Source of the DNA: Rhodococcus koreensis
GTDB taxonomy: Bacteria > Actinomycetota > Actinomycetes > Mycobacteriales > Mycobacteriaceae
DNA length: 64,000 nt
Reading direction: 5' to 3'
Assembly (NCBI RefSeq): GCF_900105905.1
Contig: NZ_FNSV01000005.1
Location: 5,828,001 to 5,892,000, forward strand
Part shown: one piece after another, positions 16,874 to 24,501 of the stretch
Position numbering within the stretch: the stretch's first letter is position 1
Layout: each line of letters starts with the position of its first letter
Program-made: the position numbers and the translations under genes
Notes under the pieces: generated by a model
Told to the model about the DNA's origin: nothing
Databases searched by the model: none
Seen by the model: only the letters and a program-made list of their open reading frames with translations

Positions 16874-17740
16874 ATGGAGATCGCCAAGGAGATCAAGGAC
16901 TTCCTGACGACCCGTCGCGCACGCATCACGCCCGACCAGGTGGGCCTGCCCGCCGGTGGCCGGCGTCGGGTCGCCGGGCTACGTCGCGAAGAGGTCGCAC
17001 TGCTCGCCGGAGTGAGCGCGGAATACTACGTACAGATCGAACGCGGCGGCGTGTCGGGCGTGTCCGACGAGGTGCTGGACGCCATCGCGACCGCGCTGCG
17101 ACTCGACGACGAGGAGACGAAGCACCTGTTCACCCTCGCCCGCGCCGCGGCCACGAAGCCCCGCAAGCGTAAGCCCGCCCGCGCGCGCGTCGAGATGCCG
17201 GAGCCGGTCCAGGCGCTCGTCGATGCGATGATCACCGCCCCCGCCGTCGTGCAGAACGGTCACCTCGATATCGTCGGCGCCAATGCGCTCGGTCGCGCGC
17301 TGTACGCCGACGTGTACGACCGCGTGGACGGCGCGCCCAATCTGGCCCGGTTCATCTTCCTCGACCGCCGCGCCGACGAAACGTTCCCCGACTGGAACAA
17401 CGCGGCCGACGACGCCGTCGCGATGCTGCGGGTGGAGGCGGCGCGGTCGCCGTATTCGGCGGCGGTCACCGGTCTCGTCGGCGAGCTCGCCACCCGTAGC
17501 GACGAGTTCCGCACTCGCTGGGCGGTTCACGACATCAAGGCGCACCGGCGCGGAACGAAGCGGTTCCATCATCCGGTCGTCGGCGACCTGACGCTGCGTT
17601 TCGAGGCGCTCGAGGTGGCCAGCGCGGCCGGCCTCACCCTGTACGGATTCACCGCGGCGCCGGGTTCCTCCTCCGAGGAGGCTCTCCGCCTGCTGTCCAG
17701 TTGGATCGCCACCGAAAGCTCGGCACATCAGCATTCATGA
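16874..17740 (+). CDS. XRE-family regulator with MmyB-type ligand-binding domain
   Basis: A 288-residue regulator. Helix-turn-helix around residues 5-80 with RRRVAGLRREEVALLA and SAEYYVQIERG; ligand-binding domain from about 110 with LDIVGANALGRALY, FPDWNNAADDAVA and HPVVGDLTLRFE. It is leaderless by promoter position, divergent from the two-hydrolase operon and convergent with the broken LtrA gene. A related regulator at 21378-22073 has lost part of this ligand domain. Confidence 0.86.
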   Translation: MEIAKEIKDFLTTRRARITPDQVGLPAGGRRRVAGLRREEVALLAGVSAEYYVQIERGGVSGVSDEVLDAIATALRLDDEETKHLFTLARAAATKPRKRKPARARVEMPEPVQALVDAMITAPAVVQNGHLDIVGANALGRALYADVYDRVDGAPNLARFIFLDRRADETFPDWNNAADDAVAMLRVEAARSPYSAAVTGLVGELATRSDEFRTRWAVHDIKAHRRGTKRFHHPVVGDLTLRFEALEVASAAGLTLYGFTAAPGSSSEEALRLLSSWIATESSAHQHS

Positions 17741-17767
17741 CATTCGTGAAGGACGGCAACGGCGAGT

Positions 17768-18906
17768 TCAGGATTCGCTCGGCGACGCGTCCCTGGTGAG
17801 GGTCACGGCCACCGCGAGGAGTATGAGGACCAGTGCGAGGACGACGGCGTAGGACGGCAGCCAGTACGCCGCGGCGGAGGCCGATCCGAGCACGGCGGCG
17901 CCGACGGCGCGCAGAACCCAGCCGGTGTGGGTGGTGAGCCGGAAGTAGATTGCGTGCGAGAGCAGGTAGATCGCCGGACCCGCGAGCATCAGCACGCCGC
18001 CGACCCCGCCCGGTCGTCGCCGGCATGGGCGAGCACCAACTCGCTGCCCGCGGCGAACATGACGAGTCCGGTGACCACGCCGTAGATCACGTTGATCCCG
18101 ATGTGCACGGATCGGATGGGGTTCCCGGTGGCGGCGATATGACTTTCCACGAGCTGTTCGGCGCGCCCGAAGTAGACGGCCCACAGGCAGACGAGCGCGA
18201 CGAAGCACCCCGCCGCCAGCGCAAGCGTCAGTGCGTCGGAATGATGGGCGGCAATCACACGTCCCAGGGTCAGGACCGTCTCGCCCAGCAGGATGATGAG
18301 GAACAGTCGCATCCGCTCGAGCATGTGCTCCGCGTCGAACGGAAGTTGCTGCGTCTGCGTGCGTCCGCCCGGCAGCGGGTGAGCGCTCCAGGTGCCGACG
18401 AGATCGACGAGCGCGGCCACCGCCCACAGCCACAGGCGCCATTCCGGGTCGAGTGCGGCGCCGGCCACCCAGAACGGCGCCGAGACCGCGAACCAGATCA
18501 GCACGTGCAGGAAGTGCAGGCGGAGGCTGGGCGTCGGGGCGGTGGCCGCCGCGTAGATGGTGGGGCCGATCAGCGCCAGTAGCATGGGAACGACGAAGAG
18601 CCAAGGGCTTTCGTCGAATGCGTGCCCGATGCCCGCGTTCATGAACAGGCCGAGTCCCATCACCGTGACCGTCACGGCCCGGGTGGCCGTGCGTTCGATG
18701 TCGAGGAGCGTGACCTCGAACGTGGTGAACGCCCAGACCCCGCACACCGCAACGAGTGCCACGAGGGCTTCGGCGGCGCCGTACCAGGTCAGGTGGTCGA
18801 CGAGATGGTGCGTGAGCTGACCGATCGCCAACACGAACACCAGGTCGAAGAACAGCTCGAGCGGCGAGACCTCACGGTGGGTGCTGCGCGCGTTCCTGGC
18901 CATCAT
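17768..18906 (-). pseudogene. ltrA: Low-temperature-requirement A (LtrA)-type membrane protein, frameshifted
   Basis: The first about 300 residues (18906 down to about 18007) are a typical LtrA integral membrane protein: SPLELFFDLVFVLAIGQL, then seven or more hydrophobic segments and GRAEQLVESHI. The frame then runs into a stop after GDDRAGSAAC, while the other frame continues with GGVLMLAGPAIYLLSHAIYFR and two more membrane segments to 17768. One missing G in the run at 18004-18007 would rejoin them as DDRAGVGGVLM. This is either a real frameshift or a homopolymer error. The ATG at 18906 follows AGGAGG. It lies 24 bp after the damaged DUF2255 gene. Confidence 0.75.
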
Positions 18907-18930
18907 GGATTCCTCCTCGGCGCCCGAATC

Positions 18931-19214
18931 CTATCCGGCGGCGTCGAGGCGAAAGGTCGTTTCGGCGGCGGTGTCGGCGACCATCGGTTCCAGCGCGGCG
19001 GGCCGGCTGCGGTACTTGGCGCGGTGTTGTTCCGCATCGCGTTGCGGTACCAGCCGCCGTCCGGGCCGAACGCGGACCGGACGTAGAGGTCGTCGGCGAC
19101 GCGCACGACACAGATCGGTATCCAGCGGCGCAGGGAGCCGTCGCGCCGATAGCTGCTGATGTGCAGTTCCTCGGTGTGGCCGATCGCGTCGAGTTGCTCG
19201 CTGTGCCATGCCAT
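18931..19214 (-). pseudogene. DUF2255-family protein with internal deletion and frameshift
   Basis: The N-terminal part (ATG 19214 with AGGAGA upstream) reads MAWHSEQLDAIGHTEEL, then RRDGSLRRWIPICVVRVADDLYVRS and GPDGGWYR, a good DUF2255 start. At about 19020-19034 the conserved HEGHIRAGGV-type middle is missing, and the C-terminal part (HRAKYRSR, LEPMVADTAAETTFRL) continues in another frame to a stop at 18931. The simplest reading is an internal deletion that also changed frame. Function of the family is unknown. The upstream operator at 19276 suggests it once belonged to the regulon of the MmyB-type regulator at 16874. Confidence 0.65.
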
Positions 19215-19275
19215 GTCGTCATCTCCTGATGTCGGCGATCCGTGATCAGAGGTTAAGGCGGTTGCGGCGCGGGAA

Positions 19276-19296
19276 GGAGAGGCTGTGGGTACCCCT
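19276..19296. promoter_or_regulatory. Second copy of the MmyB-type operator
   Basis: GGAGAGGCTGTGGGTACCCC matches the reverse strand of 16821-16841 at 18 of 21 positions when the full 21-base site is compared. It sits 62 bp upstream of the damaged DUF2255-LtrA pair. Confidence 0.6.
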
Positions 19297-19352
19297 GTAG
19301 CCAGGGTCTCCCACGAGACTGCGGCGGCCGGCAGGGTGAGGTGGGTCCGGCC

Positions 19353-19385
19353 TTGACAGACCCCGATCCACAGATAATGTATTAT
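19353..19385 (+). promoter_or_regulatory. Promoter of the second CaiB gene
   Basis: TTGACA at 19353-19358, a 16-base spacer and TAATGT at 19375-19380, inside an AT-rich island (GATAATGTATTATATTGT) that resembles those at 5354 and 12521. Confidence 0.6.
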
Positions 19386-19415
19386 ATTGTCACTTGAACT
19401 CACGGAGGCGTACCC

Positions 19416-20588
19416 ATGCAGCACAAGCCGCTCGACGGGATCCGCATCCTGGAGATCGGGGGTTACATCGCCCTTCCGTTCGCCACGTCGATCCTGTGCG
19501 CTCTCGGCGCAGAGGTCGTGAAGGTGGAGAAGCCCGTCGTCGGGGAGGACTTCCGTCGCCACCAGAACGACGGCAGCCCCTACTTCCGCCAGTACAACAC
19601 CGGAAAGCGGAGCCTGTCGATCGACCTGAAGCATCCCGAAGGCATCGCGCTGGTCAAGGCCCTCGTGCCGCACTTCGACGTGGTCCTCGAGAACCTGCGG
19701 CCGGGCAAGTTGGCGGCGCTGGGCCTCGGACCCGACGAGTGCCGCGCGCTGCGATCCGACCTCGTCTACGGGTCGGTGACCGGGTTCGGCTCGGGTGGTC
19801 CGCTGGCGAGCCGCCCCGCCTACGACACGATCGGGCATGCGTTCGGCGGTCTCTACTCCCTGTTCGGCGACGACGCCCGGCCCCAGCTGGCCGGCGGGCT
19901 CAGTGCGGACCTGATCACCGGACTGAGTACGGCCACCGGCGTCCTCGCGGCGCTCGTCGGACGGCTGCGCACCGGCGCGCCGCAACACATGGAGACGTCG
20001 ATCATGGAGGCCGTCAGCGTTCTGGCGACTGACGGGATCACGCAGTCCTTCGAACTGGGATACGACCCGAGCAGGCAGAGCAGGCATCCGCAGGCGCAGA
20101 ACTTCTGCGTCAAGACCGCCACCGGCGAGTATCTGGCGGTCCACCTGTCGTCCTCGCAGAAATTCTGGCGCTCGCTGTGCACGGCGATGAACCGGATGGA
20201 TCTCACCGAGGATCCCCGCTTCGCCGAGTACCGCCCCCGGGAGTCGAACTACCACGAGCTGGCCAAGATCGTCGAAGCCGAGTTCGAGCAGCAGTCGCTG
20301 CAGCACTGGGAGGATGCCCTCTCCGCTGCGGACGTGCCGTTCGCCCCAGTGTTGTCGATGACCGGATTCGTCGAGCACGAGCAGGTGGAATGGCTCGAAC
20401 TGGTCGAACGGCAGCAGGACGGGCTGGCGCTCATCCGGCCGCCGTGGCGGTTCGCGGGCGAACGCCCCGATCGGGCGGGCACCGCGCCGCGGGTCGGCGC
20501 CGACAGCCGCGACGTCGCCTCGGAGGTGTACTCCGCCGAGCAGATCGACGACCTGGTGCAGGCGGACGTTCTGTTCGTCGAACCCTGA
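19416..20588 (+). CDS. Class III (CaiB/BaiF) CoA transferase, second copy
   Basis: A 390-residue CoA transferase. Most positions are identical, without gaps until near the end, to the product of 12559-13734, including RILEIGGYIALPF, PVVGEDFRRHQND, ENLRPGK and AEYRPRESNY. Differences cluster at the C-terminus. GGAGGCG precedes the ATG. Unlike the first copy it is not followed by a CitE gene but by a nitroreductase, so the two copies may act on related substrates in different pathways. Confidence 0.87.
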   Translation: MQHKPLDGIRILEIGGYIALPFATSILCALGAEVVKVEKPVVGEDFRRHQNDGSPYFRQYNTGKRSLSIDLKHPEGIALVKALVPHFDVVLENLRPGKLAALGLGPDECRALRSDLVYGSVTGFGSGGPLASRPAYDTIGHAFGGLYSLFGDDARPQLAGGLSADLITGLSTATGVLAALVGRLRTGAPQHMETSIMEAVSVLATDGITQSFELGYDPSRQSRHPQAQNFCVKTATGEYLAVHLSSSQKFWRSLCTAMNRMDLTEDPRFAEYRPRESNYHELAKIVEAEFEQQSLQHWEDALSAADVPFAPVLSMTGFVEHEQVEWLELVERQQDGLALIRPPWRFAGERPDRAGTAPRVGADSRDVASEVYSAEQIDDLVQADVLFVEP

Positions 20589-20653
20589 GCCGACCGGTGC
20601 CCCGACCCGGGACGCGCATATTCCGTATTCGAACAACGATGGGTGAGTGATCG

Positions 20654-21373
20654 ATGACTGCCGATGTATCGACCGACGGGATCGCGGTGGGTCCCGTCGA
20701 CGATGAGTCCGCCGTGCTGGAGAACCTGCTGGCGACACGGTGGAGTTGCCGCGCGTTCGAGCCGCGCGAGGTTCCGCGCCCGCTCATCGAGCGCATGTTC
20801 ACGCTGGCGCAGAGGTCCGCGTCGTGGTGCAACACGCAGCCCTGGCAGGTCATCGTGACCAGCGGTGCGGGAACCGAGCGATTCCGGGACGGTCTCGCGG
20901 AGTACGCGAGTGGGCACGGTGCCGCCTTCGAATTCGATCCGCCTGCGGAGTACCGCGGGGTCTACCGCGACCGGCGCCGGGCGAGCGGGTGGCAGCTGTA
21001 TCAGGCCGTGGGAGTCGAACGCGGTGACCGTGCCGCGTCCGCACGCCAGTCGTTCGAGAACTTCCGCCTGTTCGGCGCCCCGCACGTCGCGATCATCACG
21101 ACCGATGCCGAGCAGGGCGTGTACGGCGCGGTGGATTCCGGGCTCTACCTCGGCACCCTCCTGCTCGCGGCGCGGAGCCTGGGGATCGCCACGATCCCGC
21201 AGGCCGCCCTGGCGAGCCAGTCTCCCTTCATCCGTGAGCATTTCGGTATCGCGGACGACCGCAAGATTCTGGTGGGGATCTCCTTCGGCTACGCCGACCT
21301 CGACCACCCGGCGAACAGCTACCGGACGGCACGCGCGTCGCTCGACGAGGCCGTGACCTGGCAGGACCGGTAG
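20654..21373 (+). CDS. Nitroreductase-family flavoprotein
   Basis: A 239-residue FMN-dependent nitroreductase-like protein. The start of the fold is visible as LLATRWSCRAFEP followed by LAQRSASWCNTQPWQV (FMN phosphate region); later GAVDSGLYLGTLLLAARSLGIATIP is the usual dimer/FMN segment. Members reduce nitro groups, quinones or enones with NAD(P)H. It lies 65 bp after the CaiB gene and ends 4 bp before the convergent regulator gene. Its physiological substrate is unknown. Confidence 0.82.
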   Translation: MTADVSTDGIAVGPVDDESAVLENLLATRWSCRAFEPREVPRPLIERMFTLAQRSASWCNTQPWQVIVTSGAGTERFRDGLAEYASGHGAAFEFDPPAEYRGVYRDRRRASGWQLYQAVGVERGDRAASARQSFENFRLFGAPHVAIITTDAEQGVYGAVDSGLYLGTLLLAARSLGIATIPQAALASQSPFIREHFGIADDRKILVGISFGYADLDHPANSYRTARASLDEAVTWQDR

Positions 21374-21377
21374 CACT

Positions 21378-22073
21378 CTATTCGGTTGCCGTGGAGGGTG
21401 TATCGGTTGCGGTCATGATCGCGAGCAGTTGCAGAGCCTGCTCGGACGGTGACTGCGGTTCCGCCGTGTACCCGACGAGGGACAGTCCGTCCGCGCCGGT
21501 GATGTCGAAGACGTTGTAGGTCAGCGACAGGTCGCCGACGTCCGGATGCCGGAACTGTTTGACGCCGTGCCGATGCGCCTTCAGGTTGTGGGCGGCCCAT
21601 CGGGTGCGGAATTCCTCGCTCCGAGCGGCGAGTTCGCCGACGAGCCCGGTGACGACGGTGGAGTGGGGCGAGTGTGCGGCCTCCGCCCGCAGCAGGGCCA
21701 CGGCGTCGTCGGCCGCGGTGTTCCACTCCGGGAACACGTCGTCGGGGATCTTCCGGTCGGCCCGCCGCGGAGACCGCCCCGCGCCCGTCGAGGTGCCGGC
21801 GGCCCGCACCAGGTCGAACAGGTGCGCCGTTTCTTCCTCGGTGAGCCGCAGTGCCCGGGCGACGGCGTGGAGAACGTCGTCGGAGACTCCGGCGACGTTC
21901 CCGCGTTCGATCTGGGTGTAGTACTCGATGCTGACACCGGCCAACTGCGCGACCTCTTCACGCCGCAGGCCCGGCACCCGACGTCGCCGGCCTGGCGGCA
22001 GGCCTACCTGCTCGGGAGTGATCTTCGCCCTCCGGGTCATCAAGAACTCTCTGACGTCCTTGGCGATGTCCAT
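21378..22073 (-). CDS. XRE-family MmyB-type regulator lacking half of its ligand domain
   Basis: A 231-residue regulator related to the one at 16874 (same MDIAKDVREFLMTRR-type start, RRRVPGLRREEVAQLAG, SIEYYTQIERG). The part matching about residues 118-174 of that protein, from VQALVDAM to about RRADET, is missing in frame: the linker RRADRKIPD runs straight into VFPEWNTAADDAVA. The remaining HPDVGDLSLTYN end is intact. The deletion removes the first half of the ligand pocket, so it may no longer respond to ligand. A TAGTAT box six bases before the ATG (22080-22085, reverse strand) indicates a leaderless transcript. Confidence 0.82.
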   Translation of the reverse strand: MDIAKDVREFLMTRRAKITPEQVGLPPGRRRRVPGLRREEVAQLAGVSIEYYTQIERGNVAGVSDDVLHAVARALRLTEEETAHLFDLVRAAGTSTGAGRSPRRADRKIPDDVFPEWNTAADDAVALLRAEAAHSPHSTVVTGLVGELAARSEEFRTRWAAHNLKAHRHGVKQFRHPDVGDLSLTYNVFDITGADGLSLVGYTAEPQSPSEQALQLLAIMTATDTPSTATE

Positions 22074-22079
22074 GGATCC

Positions 22080-22085
22080 ATACTA
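22080..22085 (-). promoter_or_regulatory. -10 box TAGTAT, leaderless start
   Basis: On the reverse strand TAGTAT, six bases (GGATCC), then ATG at 22073. No ribosome site is seen. Confidence 0.5.
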
Positions 22086-22112
22086 GGAACAAGGCCCGGT
22101 CGCCGGGAAGGG

Positions 22113-23519
22113 TCAGTTGCCCGGTGTCAGCGGCAGGAGCAGGGAGGCGACGACGTCGTCCACCTTGTCCAGATACAGCACGTCGTGAATCATCGTGTCG
22201 ACTACCTGCTCGTCCAGCGGATGCACCGAGTACGGCACACACTTGCGGAACTTGTCGACGAAGTCCTGCTCGCTGAACGGGTTGTTCGGGTGCCCCTTGA
22301 CGTAGACGTGTTCGGTGGTGATCGTGCGGCCGTCACGCAGCGTGGTGGTCAGCCGTGCACCCCAGTCCGACACGGACGGGTCCTCGGCGGCGGAGATCCT
22401 CGACATCAGCTCTCGGACGTCCTGACGTTGCCGTGCTTCGTCGGTGTAGGACTGCACGAAGACACTCTTGTCGATCGCGGCGGTCGCGACGGCGTACGGG
22501 AGGCTGAACTGACATTCGGGGACCGTCCGGGGGTGCCACTTCACGTCGGTCGGCTCGCACACGGCGCGCCAGCCGGAGGTGGAGACGTCGATGTGGACGG
22601 TGGCGATGTCGTCGGGGCCGAAGCCGTGCGTGCGCATCTGATCCAGGATGCCGTCGATGGAGGAGTGCGAGAAGTAGCAGGCGCTGTACCCCTTGGTCGT
22701 GATGTTCGTCGACTCCCAGCGTTCGCCCAGATCCCGGGTGAGTGGCTCCGCGTCCGTCTCCCAGCGAGCGGTGCGCAGGTATCCGTTGGGTCCCGTCAGC
22801 ACCTCCCGGCGGGGGCCGGTGATGCCCTTCTCCGCGAGGAGGCAGGCGGTGATCGCCGATTGGCAGACGAGGCCGTGGTGCACCCGGACCATCAGGGTGG
22901 CCGGTGCGTAGATCGCCATCGTGTGAGGCTGGGTCATCGTGCGGGCGATGCCCTGGGCATTCTCCAGTAGTTCCTGGGAGAAGCCGAGGAGTTTGCCGAT
23001 GGCGGCGACAGCGCCGAAGATGTAGTGGCCGCCGCAATCGTGGGACTTCACGGCGGTACTGATGACCTTGTAGGCCGAGCCCACGCGGATGAGCGTCTCC
23101 TGGCCGACGACCAGCGCCGTCAGGAATTCCTTCCCCGTGACGTCCGGCCGCAGCCCGGTGGCCGCCAGCAGACTGGCCACGATGTATTCGCTGATGTGCC
23201 CTGCTTCCTCGTGAAGATCGCCGCAGTCCATCGCCCGGGGCATCGGGCCGATCGCCAGTGCCGCCTCGGCCGCGGGAACGCGGCCACCGTAGAACGGCAG
23301 CACCGACTGCGGTGCGCCGCCCTTGTCCTTGACCAGATCCACGATCGCCGGGATCCCGTCCATCCCGGAGCCGCCGATCATCACGGCCATGCAGTCCAGC
23401 AGGGTGTGCTTGGCATGCCGGACGACCTCGGCGGGGAGATCGTCGTAGTCGGTCTGCACCGCCATCCGGCACAGGGTGCTCATCGGATCTTCCGAGTTCT
23501 GGATCGCGAACTTCGTCAT
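22113..23519 (-). CDS. MmgE/PrpD-family protein, second member
   Basis: A 468-residue MmgE/PrpD protein: LPAEVVRHAKHTLLDCMAVMIGG, MDCGDLHEEAGHISEYIVAS (equivalent of the active-site loop), VVGQETLIRVG, CGGHYIFGAVAA and TKGYSACYFSHSSIDG. It differs widely from the one at 9393, having CGDLHEEAGH in place of YDDAHRASSSHP, so it probably acts on a different substrate. GAGGG precedes the ATG. It is last in the long leftward operon that begins with the zinc-ribbon/HyuA/HyuB genes, 129 bp after the IclR gene. Confidence 0.82.
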   Translation of the reverse strand: MTKFAIQNSEDPMSTLCRMAVQTDYDDLPAEVVRHAKHTLLDCMAVMIGGSGMDGIPAIVDLVKDKGGAPQSVLPFYGGRVPAAEAALAIGPMPRAMDCGDLHEEAGHISEYIVASLLAATGLRPDVTGKEFLTALVVGQETLIRVGSAYKVISTAVKSHDCGGHYIFGAVAAIGKLLGFSQELLENAQGIARTMTQPHTMAIYAPATLMVRVHHGLVCQSAITACLLAEKGITGPRREVLTGPNGYLRTARWETDAEPLTRDLGERWESTNITTKGYSACYFSHSSIDGILDQMRTHGFGPDDIATVHIDVSTSGWRAVCEPTDVKWHPRTVPECQFSLPYAVATAAIDKSVFVQSYTDEARQRQDVRELMSRISAAEDPSVSDWGARLTTTLRDGRTITTEHVYVKGHPNNPFSEQDFVDKFRKCVPYSVHPLDEQVVDTMIHDVLYLDKVDDVVASLLLPLTPGN

Positions 23520-23648
23520 GTCGTCCCTCTTCCGCGTCGAGATGTCGCTGCCGGCAACGTAAGTCGGCGTCCCGGTTCATGTCAGAAGGTCGCGCATGTC
23601 CCGGCTCGGGGATAGGGGGATTCTCGCCTACCGAGAAGACGAGTCCGG

Positions 23649-24458
23649 TCAGGGCACTTCCGTCGCGTGCCGGATCTGCTGCTTCAGCAGCGTCAACCGT
23701 GGGCCGTCGGCGGTGCGCGTCGCGCGGGAGATACCGAGAGCGGTGGCGTGCAGCGCGGGCAGCAGGGTCGACGGCGCGTCGGCGCCGAACGCGGTCGTGA
23801 CCGACAGTGCGCCGATCGCGGTGCCGTCGTCGGCGAGAATCGGCACGGCGACCGCCGTCGAGTCGGGGGAGATCCAGCGGCGGGCGACGACGTAACCGGT
23901 GCGCCGGGTCTCGTTCACGATCCGCAGCAGTTCGGCCCGGTCGACGACGGTGTGCTCGGTGAATCGGGTGATCTTGCCGGTCGCCAGGATGTGCTCCCGC
24001 ACTTCCGGCGGAGAGAACGCGACCAGAACGATGCCCGGGGACGACGCCAGCGCGGGAAGCCTCACACCCGGCTGGGTCACGTTGGTGACACTCGGTTGCC
24101 GTGTCGACAGCGTTTCCAGGTTGAGGACGTCGTTGCGGTCGAGTACCGACAGCAGGGTGGGGGCCTGCACCGCCGACCGCAGGTCCTCCATGTACGGCAG
24201 GGCGACCTCCCGGAGCGTGAGGGCGCTCGACGACCGGGCCACCACCTCCCACAGGCGTGTGCCGATCCGCAGCCTGCGGTCGGGGTCGCGTTCGAGGAAA
24301 CCCACGTCGACGAGTTCGGCCACGATCCGATGCGCCGACGGCATCGGGATCGCGGTCCTCCGCGCGATCTCCGACGCCGTCAGTGAACCGCCCGCTCCCT
24401 TGAACGACTCGAGCACCTGCACGACCCGTTCGATCATCGATTCACCGCGCGCGGGCAT
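23649..24458 (-). CDS. IclR-family transcriptional regulator
   Basis: A 269-residue IclR protein. The N-terminal winged helix includes LTASEIARRTAIPMPSAHRIVAELVDVGFLERD; the C-terminal effector domain (about 80-255) has the family pattern ending in TGYVVARRWISPDSTAVAVPI and GALSVTTAFG. GAGGAGG precedes the ATG. It sits inside the leftward HyuA/HyuB operon between ALDH and MmgE/PrpD genes, so it is probably the local regulator responding to an intermediate of that pathway. Confidence 0.86.
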   Translation of the reverse strand: MPARGESMIERVVQVLESFKGAGGSLTASEIARRTAIPMPSAHRIVAELVDVGFLERDPDRRLRIGTRLWEVVARSSSALTLREVALPYMEDLRSAVQAPTLLSVLDRNDVLNLETLSTRQPSVTNVTQPGVRLPALASSPGIVLVAFSPPEVREHILATGKITRFTEHTVVDRAELLRIVNETRRTGYVVARRWISPDSTAVAVPILADDGTAIGALSVTTAFGADAPSTLLPALHATALGISRATRTADGPRLTLLKQQIRHATEVP

Positions 24459-24501
24459 CGGTCCTCCTCGGTGTCGAGCGTGTCGTGAGTGCTCTCGGGG
24501 G

